Shown piece after piece: positions 38,300 through 46,423 of a DNA stretch of 64,000 nucleotides. Location: positions 372,001 to 436,000 of the forward strand of contig NZ_AUHO01000006.1 in assembly GCF_000423225.1 (NCBI RefSeq), in the 5' to 3' direction. The notes beneath the pieces are model-generated. The model was not told the DNA's origin. It did no database searches and saw nothing but the letters and a program-made list of their open reading frames with translations. Each line of letters opens with the position of its first letter. The first letter of the stretch is position 1. The position numbers were made by a program, and so were the translations under genes. Origin of the DNA: Kaistia adipata DSM 17808 (GTDB lineage Bacteria; Pseudomonadota; Alphaproteobacteria; Rhizobiales; Kaistiaceae).

Positions 38300-39799
38300 T
38301 CAGGCGATGGCCTGGGTCTTCCTGCCCCGGCGCAGCACCAGCATCAGTACCGGCAGGAGCCAGATCAGGATGGTCAGGGCACCCAGCCCGCCTGCGATCG
38401 GCCGCTCGAAGAAGTGGAGGAAGTTGCCGTCGCCCTTGATCATCGAGGTGATGAAATTCTGCTCCAGCATCGGCCCCAGCACCATGCCGAGAATGGCGGG
38501 CGCGATCGGGATGTCGTTCTCCTCCATGAAGAAGCCGATGATGCCGAAGATCAGCATCATGACGATGCCGGCCATCGAGTTGTTGATGGCGAAGGCGCCG
38601 ACGATGCAGAAGATCAGGATCATCGGCATCAGCGTCGAGGGCGGGATCGACAGCAGTGGCCGCGCGCCGCGGATAGCGAGCCAGCCAAGCGGCAGCATGA
38701 TCAGGTTGGCGAGGATGAACACCATGAAGATGGCGTAGATCGACTGCGGGTCGTTGATGAAGATCGTCGGACCGGGGTTGATGCCCTTGATGTAGAGCAC
38801 GCCGATGACGATCGCGGTGATCGAATCGCCGGGAATGCCGAACACGAGCGCCGGGATCCAGGCCCCGCTGACGGCCGAATTGTTCGACGCGCCGGCCTCG
38901 ACCAGTCCCTCGACATGGCCCTTGCCGAACTTGTCCTTCTGCTTGGAGAAGCGCTTGGAGATGGCGTAGGAGATCCACGCCGCGATGTCGGCGCCGGCGC
39001 CGGGCAGGATGCCGAGTGCGGTTCCGGTGATGCTGCCTCGCGCGGTCTGGACGGGGTATTTCTTCAGGTTCTGCCACTGCGTCTTGAAGATGCCGTGCCC
39101 GTCGGAACGCGGGATCTTCTGGCGCGGGATCGTGGCCGTGACGGTGCGCAGCACCTCGGAGACCGCGAACAGGCCGATCATCGCCGGGATGAACTGCACG
39201 CCCGCCAAGAGCTCCAGATTGCCGAAGGAGAAGCGCGCCTCGCCGGCCGGGTTCTCGATGCCGATGGTCGCCACGAACAGGCCGATCAGGAGCGAGATGA
39301 GCCCGCGCGTCGGCGAACCCGGCGTGACGAACACGGCGCAGGAGAGCCCGAGCACGACCAGCCAGAAATACTCCTCCGAGCTGAACTTGAGCGCGACCTC
39401 GGCGAGCGCCGGGGCCAGCGTCATCAGGACGAAGGAGCCGAAGAGGCCGCCGATCGCCGAGAAGACGAGGGCCGCGCCCAGCGCCTCGTCGCTGCGGCCG
39501 GACTGCGTCATCCGGTAGGCGTCCTCGACATAGGCGGCGTTGGCCGGCGTTCCTGGCATGCGCAGCAGCGCGGCCGGAATGTCGCCGGCGAAGATCGCCA
39601 TGGCCGTGGCCGTGACGATGGAGGCGATCGCCGGCACCGGATCCATGAAGAAGGTCATCGGCACCAGCAGCGCCGTCGCCATGGTCGCGGTCAGGCCGGG
39701 AATGGCGCCGACCAGCATGCCGAACGCGGCTGACGCCAGGATGACGCCGAGGACATAGGGTTGAAAGACGAGGGCCGCAGCCTGTTCAAGGATCAGCAT
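38300..39799 (-). CDS. tctA: Tripartite tricarboxylate transporter, large permease TctA
   Basis: A 499-residue membrane protein with about twelve hydrophobic helices. The family motifs GAIPGLTATMATALLVPMTF, FGIPGDSITAIVIGVLYIKG and ALGILPGAGADIAAWISYAI are present. TctA is the main translocating subunit of secondary transporters that take up citrate and other carboxylates with a periplasmic binding protein. It is the last gene of the operon, three bases after tctB. The substrate cannot be read from sequence. Confidence 0.95.
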   Translation of the reverse strand: MLILEQAAALVFQPYVLGVILASAAFGMLVGAIPGLTATMATALLVPMTFFMDPVPAIASIVTATAMAIFAGDIPAALLRMPGTPANAAYVEDAYRMTQSGRSDEALGAALVFSAIGGLFGSFVLMTLAPALAEVALKFSSEEYFWLVVLGLSCAVFVTPGSPTRGLISLLIGLFVATIGIENPAGEARFSFGNLELLAGVQFIPAMIGLFAVSEVLRTVTATIPRQKIPRSDGHGIFKTQWQNLKKYPVQTARGSITGTALGILPGAGADIAAWISYAISKRFSKQKDKFGKGHVEGLVEAGASNNSAVSGAWIPALVFGIPGDSITAIVIGVLYIKGINPGPTIFINDPQSIYAIFMVFILANLIMLPLGWLAIRGARPLLSIPPSTLMPMILIFCIVGAFAINNSMAGIVMMLIFGIIGFFMEENDIPIAPAILGMVLGPMLEQNFITSMIKGDGNFLHFFERPIAGGLGALTILIWLLPVLMLVLRRGRKTQAIA

Positions 39800-39802
39800 G
39801 CG

Positions 39803-40279
39803 TCACCCCAGGAATGAGAGGAACTCGCTGCGCGGCAGCGGCACCATGAGCAGGCGGGAAAAGCCGTAGTAGACGACGAGCGTGCTCACGGCGCTGGCGA
39901 ACAGCGCGGTCAGCGGCCGGGTGCGCAGCACGAGCATCAGAACGAACAGGCTGACGAAGCTGACCGGGATGAAGCCGAGCCAGTCGGCGAAGACGATGTA
40001 GGAGACGATCGTCGCGATGACGGCGAGCGCCGCCAGCGCCAGCCGCGGCTTGTAGACCCAGTCGGACAGATGCGGCTTCAGCATGTCAGGCAGGTGCCGG
40101 AGGCTGGTCGCGACCATGAAGGCGCCGAGGAGGATGGCGCTCCAGCCGATCAGCCGGGGCATGGTGCCGGCCCCATAGGCCTGGCCGGGCATCGGCACGA
40201 AATGCGCCGAGGCGAGAAGGAGGGCAATGCCGCCAAGGGCGGTCAGGACCCCGAGATGAAGTTCACTGAGCTTGATCAT
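39803..40279 (-). CDS. tctB: Tripartite tricarboxylate transporter, small permease TctB
   Basis: A 158-residue protein with four hydrophobic helices (LGVLTALGGIALLLAS, LIGWSAILLGAFMVAT, LALAALAVIATIVSYIVFA and FIPVSFVSLFVLMLVL), the layout of TctB subunits, plus the typical YGAGTMPRLIG motif. The ATG used gives the standard short N-terminus; an open frame of 22 more codons upstream is not family-like. It sits between the binding protein and TctA genes. Confidence 0.88.
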   Translation of the reverse strand: MIKLSELHLGVLTALGGIALLLASAHFVPMPGQAYGAGTMPRLIGWSAILLGAFMVATSLRHLPDMLKPHLSDWVYKPRLALAALAVIATIVSYIVFADWLGFIPVSFVSLFVLMLVLRTRPLTALFASAVSTLVVYYGFSRLLMVPLPRSEFLSFLG

Positions 40280-40368
40280 GGCCGTTCCGTGCAAGACCGG
40301 GAGGCGCGGCCCTGGGGACAAGCCCGAGGGCCGCGCCGCTAGCATGAGATCGGAGGCTGGTCGACCGC

Positions 40369-41346
40369 CTACTTGGCGAGGCCGGCTTCCTTCATGATCT
40401 TGCCGAGCGTGGCGTCGTCCTCGGAAACGATCCGGGTCGTCTCCACGGCGTCCGCCCAGCGCATGCCGTAGCCGCGCTCATTCATGAACTTCTTGTACTC
40501 TTCGCTGTTGTAGGCCTTCTCGAGCGCCGCGCCGAGCTTGGTGGCGACGTCCTCGGGAATGCCCTTCGGCGCCGCGACCGTGCGCCAGACCGCCAGCGTC
40601 CAGTCCGATTCGACGGCTTCCTTGAGCGTCGGAACGTCCGGGAACAGCTCCTGCCGCTCCGGCGACATCGAGCCGAGCGGCAGGACCCGCTTGGCGTCGA
40701 TCATCGAGCGGCCCTCGGCCAGCGAGGTCGGCACGAGGTCGACGCCGCCGGCGACCATGTCGGTGATGCCGGGCGCCGCGCCCTGGCTCGGCACCCAGGT
40801 CACCTGGTCCGGCTTCAGGCCGTGCGACATCATCCATCCGGCGAGGCCGAGATGCCAGATGCCGCCCTGCCCGGTGCCCGACGCCTTGAGGCTGCCGGCG
40901 GGCTTCTCCTTGATGGCGGTCAGCAGCTCGGGCAGCGTCTTGAACGGCGAATCCACCGAAACCATCACGCCGCCCGGATCGGCGTTGACCATGGCGAGGA
41001 AGTCGAAGTCCTTGTAGGTCAGGTCCGTCAGGCCCTGCCAGTGCATCATGTCGATCTCGATCGTCACGACGCCGATCGTGTAGCCGTCCGGCTTGGCCGT
41101 CGCGATCGCGCTGTGGCCGACGACGCCGGAGCCACCGGTGCGGTTGACGACGTTCACCGGAACGCCGAGTTCCTGCTGCAACAGCGTGCCGATGATGCGG
41201 GCGACCGCATCCGTGCCGCCGCCGGCGCCCCACGGCACGATCATCTGGATCGGGCGGTTGGGATAGTCCGACTGCGCCAGGACAGGCGTGGCGACCGCGA
41301 CGGCGGCCAGCGACAGTGCGGAACAAAGAAGCGTGCGTCTCAGCAT
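40369..41346 (-). CDS. tctC: Tripartite tricarboxylate transporter substrate-binding protein (Bug family)
   Basis: A 325-residue periplasmic protein with a signal peptide ending near residue 24 (VLA-Q). The Bug-family motifs YPNRPIQMIVPWGAGGGTD, NVVNRTGGSGVVGHSAIA and the PDGYTIGVV segment are present. It supplies substrate to the TctBA permease encoded behind it. The acidic substrate is unknown. A good sigma-70 promoter lies about 90 bases upstream. Confidence 0.93.
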   Translation of the reverse strand: MLRRTLLCSALSLAAVAVATPVLAQSDYPNRPIQMIVPWGAGGGTDAVARIIGTLLQQELGVPVNVVNRTGGSGVVGHSAIATAKPDGYTIGVVTIEIDMMHWQGLTDLTYKDFDFLAMVNADPGGVMVSVDSPFKTLPELLTAIKEKPAGSLKASGTGQGGIWHLGLAGWMMSHGLKPDQVTWVPSQGAAPGITDMVAGGVDLVPTSLAEGRSMIDAKRVLPLGSMSPERQELFPDVPTLKEAVESDWTLAVWRTVAAPKGIPEDVATKLGAALEKAYNSEEYKKFMNERGYGMRWADAVETTRIVSEDDATLGKIMKEAGLAK

Positions 41347-41681
41347 GGATCCTCCCAGAAAGCTGATGTGCCCGCCAGCGGGCCGGACCTCCCCGTCCGA
41401 GCCGCCGGCTCATTCGATCCCGATGAGGGATTACCTCAACTATTTCGGCCACTAGAATGTATGTCAACGCAAACATCATATGACTACGCGTAAGGCTCCC
41501 GCATTTCCCCCTGATGCTTGGCGAGAGGACATCGCACTGCTGTAATTCATATTATGTTCGCGTCGTGCGGGCCGAACCTCCGATAAGGCAGGCTGATCAT
41601 TGGCGACGGATCGCTCGCAGGACGCGAAAATGGAAGGCGGGGTGTCTTGGCGGCTTCGCCGGGATTCGAGGCCTGAAAGCA
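41347..41681. other. Leader and promoter region upstream of tctC
   Basis: This gap contains the tctC promoter (listed separately) and then featureless sequence up to the first tRNA-Asn terminator. Short open frames here run through the antisense of the tRNA gene and are not genes. Confidence 0.5.
41439..41467 (-). promoter_or_regulatory. Probable sigma-70 promoter of tctC
   Basis: On the minus strand a perfect -35 box TTGACA and a -10-like AATAGT (4 of 6 matches) are 17 bases apart. This would start transcription about 85 bases before the tctC ATG. Confidence 0.55.
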
Positions 41682-41716
41682 ATCAAGGGGCCGGATGCGA
41701 CATCCGACCCCTTGAT
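41682..41716 (-). terminator. Hairpin terminator of tRNA-Asn copy 1
   Basis: A nine-base ATCAAGGGG/CCCCTTGAT stem with a partly paired CCGGATG/CATCCG extension lies just past the 3' end of the tRNA. The T-rich tail is weak. The same outer stem is found behind copy 2. Confidence 0.65.
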
Positions 41717-41723
41717 CAAAATC

Positions 41724-41799
41724 TGGCTCCGCGAGTTGGACTCGAACCAACGACCCGGTGATTAACAGTCACCTGCTCTACCAACTGAGCTATCGCGGA
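41724..41799 (-). tRNA. tRNA-Asn (anticodon GTT), copy 1
   Basis: A full cloverleaf read on the minus strand: acceptor stem TCCGCGA/TCGCGGA, D-arm GCTCAGTTGGTAGAGC, anticodon loop CTGTTAA (anticodon GTT), T-arm GTTGGTTCGAGTCCAAC and encoded CCA. Identical in sequence to copy 2, which lies 93 bases upstream. Confidence 0.97.
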
Positions 41800-41848
41800 A
41801 CAGCGTGCGCGGTTCCTTCCGTCACCCCACCCTCGAGGCTCGGAAACA

Positions 41849-41886
41849 ATCAAGGGGCCAGACGGCTATCCATCTAACCCCTTGAT
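41849..41886 (-). terminator. Hairpin terminator of tRNA-Asn copy 2
   Basis: The same ATCAAGGGG/CCCCTTGAT stem as behind copy 1, but with a diverged inner part. It lies between the two tRNA genes. Confidence 0.65.
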
Positions 41887-41892
41887 CGAATT

Positions 41893-41968
41893 TGGCTCCG
41901 CGAGTTGGACTCGAACCAACGACCCGGTGATTAACAGTCACCTGCTCTACCAACTGAGCTATCGCGGA
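41893..41968 (-). tRNA. tRNA-Asn (anticodon GTT), copy 2
   Basis: Identical to copy 1 across the mature tRNA including CCA. It is the upstream gene of the pair on the minus strand and is preceded by a good promoter. Confidence 0.97.
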
Positions 41969-41994
41969 ACAGCGTCGCCGCTGCTGTGAGCGAG

Positions 41995-42023
41995 GCTATA
42001 GCAAAGCCTGTGTCGGCTTGCAA
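41995..42023 (-). promoter_or_regulatory. Probable promoter of the tRNA-Asn genes
   Basis: On the minus strand TTGCAA and TATAGC are separated by exactly 17 bases and end 27 bases before the mature 5' end of copy 2. Spacing and position fit a strong stable-RNA promoter. Confidence 0.65.
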
Positions 42024-42221
42024 AGTCCTAAAACGCGAGTTTTCCGCCCCGATGCGCCCGCAGCCCCCAAAATGCAGCGTTCCTGCCGGTTTGGCGTGGG
42101 GATAACTCGCGCCGGATGCTCAGCCGGGAAAACGGCGGATGCGGGCTTCGGGCACCGGCCCACGCGGTGGCGGATAGTCGTTCATGTTCCTGAAACACGG
42201 GTGTTCGCCATCTCATCCTCG

Positions 42222-42252
42222 CCGTCGTCCCGGGCTTGATCCGGGGTCCATT
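42222..42252. repeat. REP-like unit
   Basis: CCGTCGTCCCGGG head, a short loop and CCGGGGTCCA end; same ends as the 6.6 kb units with a different hairpin tip. Confidence 0.7.
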
Positions 42253-42335
42253 CAGCCGGATTCCTCGGGGTGTCCACGCCAGCCAAGCATGGGCAGGCGG
42301 AAGGCGAGACAGGGCGACTGCCGACGCTGCGGAAC

Positions 42336-42375
42336 TGGATCCCGGATCTCCGCTCCGCTGCGTCCGGGAGGACGG
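42336..42375. repeat. REP-like unit, long-hairpin variant
   Basis: Starts TGGATCCCGGATCTCCGC and ends CGTCCGGGAGGACGG, the reverse orientation of the family ends, with a CTCCGCTGCG apex. Near-identical variants lie at 48618 and 48927. Confidence 0.75.
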
Positions 42376-42444
42376 CGAGTCTGGCTCGGAGAATGGCGAC
42401 TGCGACCTCGATGACGAGCTGGCTCATGCGCCCGCGCCCCTCCG

Positions 42445-42474
42445 CCGTCATTCCTGCGAAAGCAGGAGTCCATG
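42445..42474. repeat. REP-like unit, short-hairpin variant
   Basis: CCGTCATTCCTGCGAAAGCA then GGAGTCCATG; hairpin CCTGC-GAAA-GCAGG. A second copy lies at 48710. Confidence 0.75.
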
Positions 42475-42512
42475 TCGACACAGGCACGAGCGCAGCGGAC
42501 GGCTCGGTCGGC

Positions 42513-42755
42513 CTATCGCGCCGCCGTCGTCGCGCGAAGGCTTTCGACGGCCTGGCGGACGAGCGGGTCGAGGTCGGCGCCGCCGGATTCGAGATGGGCG
42601 AGGATGCCGGCGCGCATCCTCGGATCCCAGAACTTGCGGAGGTGCTCGGCGATCGCGGCCGGCGCCTGGTCGGCGCCCTGGCTGGCGAAGAACTTGCCGA
42701 TCTGGTTCGCCATGTAGACGAGCTTTTCGGAAGTGGCGGATCCCTCAGACGACAT
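42513..42755 (-). CDS. fdsD: Formate dehydrogenase delta subunit FdsD
   Basis: An 80-residue protein of the FdsD family, which accompanies NAD-dependent molybdenum formate dehydrogenases and is needed for maturation or stability of the enzyme. The family motif SEKLVYMANQIGKFFASQG and IAEHLRKFWDPRMRAGILAH are clear. The ATG used gives the standard N-terminus and overlaps the fdhD stop by 11 bases. It is the last gene of fdsG-fdsB-fdsA-fdhD-fdsD. Confidence 0.93.
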   Translation of the reverse strand: MSSEGSATSEKLVYMANQIGKFFASQGADQAPAAIAEHLRKFWDPRMRAGILAHLESGGADLDPLVRQAVESLRATTAAR

Positions 42756-43563
42756 GGGCGACCGTATCCTGCGTGACGCGATGGGGATGGGTGAAGATCT
42801 CGAAGCTGTCGCCGCGCGCAATCGCGACGAGCGTGATTCCGGCCGCCTCGGCGGTGCGGACGGCGAGCGCGGTCGGCGCCGAGACGGCGACGATCAGCGG
42901 CGCGCCGAGCTGCGCCGTCTTCTGCACCATCTCGACGGAGACGCGGCTGGTCAAAAGCACCATGCCGGTGGAAGCCTCGGCGCCGGCTCGCGCCAGCGCT
43001 CCGCGGAGCTTGTCGAGCGCATTGTGGCGACCGACATCCTCGCGCAGCGCGACGACGCCCGCGCCCGGCACGGCGAAGGCGGCGGCGTGTATGGCCCGCG
43101 TCTCGCGGTTCATCGTCTGCAGGGGCGGCAAGCCGTCGAGCGCAGCACGGATGTCCGCCTCTGAGAAGGTGACACCCCCGGCAACCATCGGAACACCGCG
43201 CATGGCTTCCGTCAGGCTCTCGATGCCGCAGAGGCCGCAGCCGGTAGGGCCGGCGAGATGGCGGCGGCGGCTTGCCAGCGCGTCGGCGCGCGACGTCGCC
43301 AGCCACATGCGCAGCTCGACGCCGATCTCGGCCTCGACGATCTCCAGCCGCTCGATCTCGGACGGATCCGCGACGATGCCCTCCGACAGGCTGAAGCCGA
43401 TGGCAAAGTCCTCGAGGTCGGCCGGCGTCGCCATCATCACGGCCTGGGTGCCGCCGTCATAGGTCAGCGCGACCGCGACCTCCTCGGGAATGGCGCGCTC
43501 GCCCCCGGAGACGCCGTCCGCGCGCCAGAGCGTCCTCGGCACGCGAAGGAAGGGCGGTTGCAT
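42745..43563 (-). CDS. fdhD: Formate dehydrogenase accessory sulfurtransferase FdhD
   Basis: A 272-residue protein that passes sulfur from IscS/NifS to the molybdenum cofactor before insertion into formate dehydrogenase. The conserved Cys pair motif appears as GPTGCGLCGIES. Other family segments are DLEDFAIGFSLSEGIV, EDVGRHNALDKLRGAL and LLTSRVSVEMVQKTAQLG. It starts four bases after fdsA with a GGCGGAGTAGGG region upstream. It serves the FdsA subunit encoded next door. Confidence 0.95.
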   Translation of the reverse strand: MQPPFLRVPRTLWRADGVSGGERAIPEEVAVALTYDGGTQAVMMATPADLEDFAIGFSLSEGIVADPSEIERLEIVEAEIGVELRMWLATSRADALASRRRHLAGPTGCGLCGIESLTEAMRGVPMVAGGVTFSEADIRAALDGLPPLQTMNRETRAIHAAAFAVPGAGVVALREDVGRHNALDKLRGALARAGAEASTGMVLLTSRVSVEMVQKTAQLGAPLIVAVSAPTALAVRTAEAAGITLVAIARGDSFEIFTHPHRVTQDTVAHVV

Positions 43564-43567
43564 CGCC

Positions 43568-46414
43568 CTACTCCGCCGCCTCGACATGTGGCGCGATCCG
43601 CCGGCTGTGGCGCGCCTGTTCGTCATAGTCCTTCTGCCAGGCCGTTGGGCCGTTCGACGCCGAGACCTGCACGGCCGTCACCTTGTATTCCGGGCAGTTG
43701 GTGGCCCAGTCGGAATAGTCCGTCGTGACGACGTTGGCCTGGGTGCCGGGATGGTGGAAGGTCGTGTAGACAACGCCGGGCGCGAGGCGCTCGGTGATCA
43801 GCGCGCGCAGGCTCGTTTCGCCGGAGCGGCTGGCGAGCTTCACCCACTGGCCGTCATGGATGCCGCGCTGCTCGGCATCGTGCGGATGCATCTCGAGCCG
43901 GTCTTCCTCGTGCCAGACGACGTTCTCGGTGCGCCGCGTCTGCGCGCCGACATTGTACTGCGACAGGATGCGGCCGGTGGTGAGGAGGAGCGGGAAGCGC
44001 GGGCCGGTGCGCTCGTCGGTCGCCACATATTCCGTCACCATGAAGCGGCCCTTGCCGCGCACGAAGCCGTCGACATGCATGACGGGCGTGCCATGCGGCG
44101 CCTTCTCGTTGCAGGGCCACTGCACCGAGCCCTCGGCCTCGAGCTTGGCATAGGAGACGCCGGTGAAGGTCGGCGTCAGTTGCGCGATCTCGTCCATGAT
44201 CTCGGACGGGTGCGCGTAGTTCATCGGAAACCCGAGCGCGTTGGCGAGGTCGATGGTGATCTCCCAGTCCGCCTTGCCCGAGCGCGACGGCATCACCTTG
44301 CGCACGCGCTGGATGCGGCGCTCGGCATTGGTGAAGGTGCCGTCCTTCTCCAGGAAGGTCGAGCCCGGCAGAAAGACATGCGCGTAGTTCGCCGTCTCGT
44401 TCAGGAACAGGTCCTGCACGACGACGCATTCCATCGCGGCAAGGCCGGCCGCGACGTGGCGGGTGTCGGGGTCGGACTGCAATATGTCCTCGCCCTGCAC
44501 GTAGAGGCCCTTGAACTGGCCATCGACGGCGGCGTCGAGCATGTTGGGGATGCGCAGGCCCGGCTCGCTGTCCAGCGGCACGCCCCAGAGCGCCTCGAAC
44601 AGCGCCCGCGTCTCGTCGCCCGAGACGTGGCGATAGCCCGAGAACTCGTGCGGGAACGAGCCCATGTCGCAGGAGCCCTGCACGTTGTTCTGGCCGCGGA
44701 GCGGGTTCACGCCGACGCCGGGGCGGCCGATATTGCCCGTCGCCATGGCGAGGTTGGCGATCGCCATCACAGTGGTCGAGCCCTGGCTGTGCTCGGTGAC
44801 TCCGAGGCCGTAATAGATCGCGCCGTTGCCGCCCGTGGCGTAGAGGCGCGCGGCGGCGCGGAGCTCGGCCGCCGGCACGCCGGTGACCGCCTCGATCGCC
44901 TCCGGGCTGTGGCGCGGATCGGCGACGAACGTCGCCCAGTCCTGGAACTCGTCCCAGTCGCAGCGCTCGCGCACGAAGGCCTCGTCGGCGAGCCCCTCGG
45001 TGACGACGACATGCGCCATCGCGGTCAGCACGGCGACATTGGTGCCGGGGCGAAGCGGCAGGTGATGCGCCGCCTCGACATGCGGGGTGCGCACGAGGTC
45101 GATGCGGCGCGGGTCGACGACGATCAGCTTCGCGCCCTCGCGCAGCCGCTTCTTCATGCGCGAGCCGAAGACCGGATGCGCGTCGGTCGGGTTGGCGCCG
45201 ATCAGCAGGATTACGTCGGAATGCTCGACGGAATCAAAATCCTGCGTGCCGGCCGAGGTGCCGTAGGTCTGGCTCAGGCCATAGCCGGTCGGCGAATGGC
45301 AGACGCGGGCGCAGGTATCGACATTGTTGTTGCCGAAGCCGCCGCGGATCAGCTTCTGGACGAGGAAGGTCTCCTCGTTGGTGCAGCGCGACGACGTGAT
45401 GCCGCCGACCGCGAGGCGGCCGTATTTCGCCTGGATCCGCTTGAACTCGGACGCCGTGTGGGCGATCGCCTCTTCCCACGTCACCTCGCGCCACGGCTCG
45501 GAAATGCTGGCGCGGATCATCGGGTTGAGGATGCGCTCCTTGTGGCTGGCATAGCCCCAGGCGAAGCGGCCCTTGACGCAGGAATGGCCGCGGTTCGCCT
45601 TGCCATCCTTCCACGGCACCATGCGCACCAGCTCGTTGCCGCGCATCTCGGCCTTGAACGTGCAGCCGACGCCGCAATAGGCGCAGGTGGTGACGACGGA
45701 ATGCTCCGGCTGGCCGATAGAGATCACGGACTTCTCGGTCAGCGTCGCCGTCGGGCAGGCCTGTACGCAGGCGCCGCAGGAGACGCATTCGGAGCCGAGG
45801 AAGCTCTCTTCCATGCCGGGCGAGACGACACTGTCGAAGCCGCGGCCGGCGATCGTCAGCGCGAACGTGCCCTGCACTTCCTCGCAGGCGCGCACGCAGC
45901 GCGAGCAGACGATGCATTTCGACGGGTCGTAGGTGAAATAGGGGTTCGACTCGTCGAGGCCGGGGTTCGGGTGGTTCTGCCCCTCATGGCCGTAGCGAAC
46001 GTCGCGCAGGCCGACCGCGCCGGCCATGTCCTGCAGCTCGCAATCGCCATTCGCCGCGCAGGTCAGGCAGTCGAGCGGATGGTCGGAGATATAAAGCTCC
46101 ATCACGCCCTTGCGCAGGCGCTTCAGCCGCTCGGTCTGCGTCTTCACCACCATGCCCGGCATCACCGGCGTCGTGCAGGAGGCGGGCGTTCCCGCCCTGC
46201 CCTCGATCTCGACCAGGCAGAGCCGGCACGAGCCATAGGCGTCGACCATGTCGGTGGCGCAGAGCTTCGGGATCTCGGTCCCCATCTCCATCGCGGCGCG
46301 CATGACCGAGGTGCCCTCGGGCACGGTCAGCGTCTCGCCGTCGATGGTGAGGGTCACCATCGTTTCCGATGTCGAGCGCGGCGTGCCGTAGTCGATCTCG
46401 TGGATGAGCGACAT
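43568..46414 (-). CDS. fdsA: NAD-dependent formate dehydrogenase alpha subunit FdsA (Mo-bisMGD)
   Basis: A 948-residue catalytic subunit that oxidises formate to CO2. In order it has an N-terminal [2Fe-2S] domain (DAYGSCRLCLVEIEG), the His/Cys cluster site DHPLDCLTCAANGDCELQ, two [4Fe-4S] motifs (CIVCSRCVRACEEVQ and CVSCGACVQACPTATL), the cluster of the molybdopterin domain (CAYCGVGCTF) and the Mo-bisMGD domains. The molybdenum ligand is a cysteine, Cys372, followed by His373 in RVCHSPTGYGL; there is no selenocysteine. The C-terminal MGD-binding part contains RTGPRFPLLLTTGR. Soluble, with no Tat signal, as expected for the cytoplasmic Fds complex. Confidence 0.96.
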   Translation of the reverse strand: MSLIHEIDYGTPRSTSETMVTLTIDGETLTVPEGTSVMRAAMEMGTEIPKLCATDMVDAYGSCRLCLVEIEGRAGTPASCTTPVMPGMVVKTQTERLKRLRKGVMELYISDHPLDCLTCAANGDCELQDMAGAVGLRDVRYGHEGQNHPNPGLDESNPYFTYDPSKCIVCSRCVRACEEVQGTFALTIAGRGFDSVVSPGMEESFLGSECVSCGACVQACPTATLTEKSVISIGQPEHSVVTTCAYCGVGCTFKAEMRGNELVRMVPWKDGKANRGHSCVKGRFAWGYASHKERILNPMIRASISEPWREVTWEEAIAHTASEFKRIQAKYGRLAVGGITSSRCTNEETFLVQKLIRGGFGNNNVDTCARVCHSPTGYGLSQTYGTSAGTQDFDSVEHSDVILLIGANPTDAHPVFGSRMKKRLREGAKLIVVDPRRIDLVRTPHVEAAHHLPLRPGTNVAVLTAMAHVVVTEGLADEAFVRERCDWDEFQDWATFVADPRHSPEAIEAVTGVPAAELRAAARLYATGGNGAIYYGLGVTEHSQGSTTVMAIANLAMATGNIGRPGVGVNPLRGQNNVQGSCDMGSFPHEFSGYRHVSGDETRALFEALWGVPLDSEPGLRIPNMLDAAVDGQFKGLYVQGEDILQSDPDTRHVAAGLAAMECVVVQDLFLNETANYAHVFLPGSTFLEKDGTFTNAERRIQRVRKVMPSRSGKADWEITIDLANALGFPMNYAHPSEIMDEIAQLTPTFTGVSYAKLEAEGSVQWPCNEKAPHGTPVMHVDGFVRGKGRFMVTEYVATDERTGPRFPLLLTTGRILSQYNVGAQTRRTENVVWHEEDRLEMHPHDAEQRGIHDGQWVKLASRSGETSLRALITERLAPGVVYTTFHHPGTQANVVTTDYSDWATNCPEYKVTAVQVSASNGPTAWQKDYDEQARHSRRIAPHVEAAE

Positions 46415-46423
46415 GGCCGTCTC

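Larger units (their letters stand above)
41969..42512. other. Intergenic region with tRNA promoter and scattered REP-like units
   Basis: The first 55 bases hold the tRNA-Asn promoter. About 42024-42220 shows nothing recognisable. From 42222 onward three REP-like units occur, ending 40 bases before the fdsD stop. No credible gene is seen. Confidence 0.6.

Noticed and set aside
37730-39733. Open frame of 667 codons on the plus strand
   Set aside because: It runs antisense through the riboswitch, the small membrane protein and tctA, and has no family pattern.
41514-41765. 83-codon open frame ending in LRELDSNQRPGD
   Set aside because: The tail is the antisense translation of the tRNA-Asn gene, a known source of false proteins.
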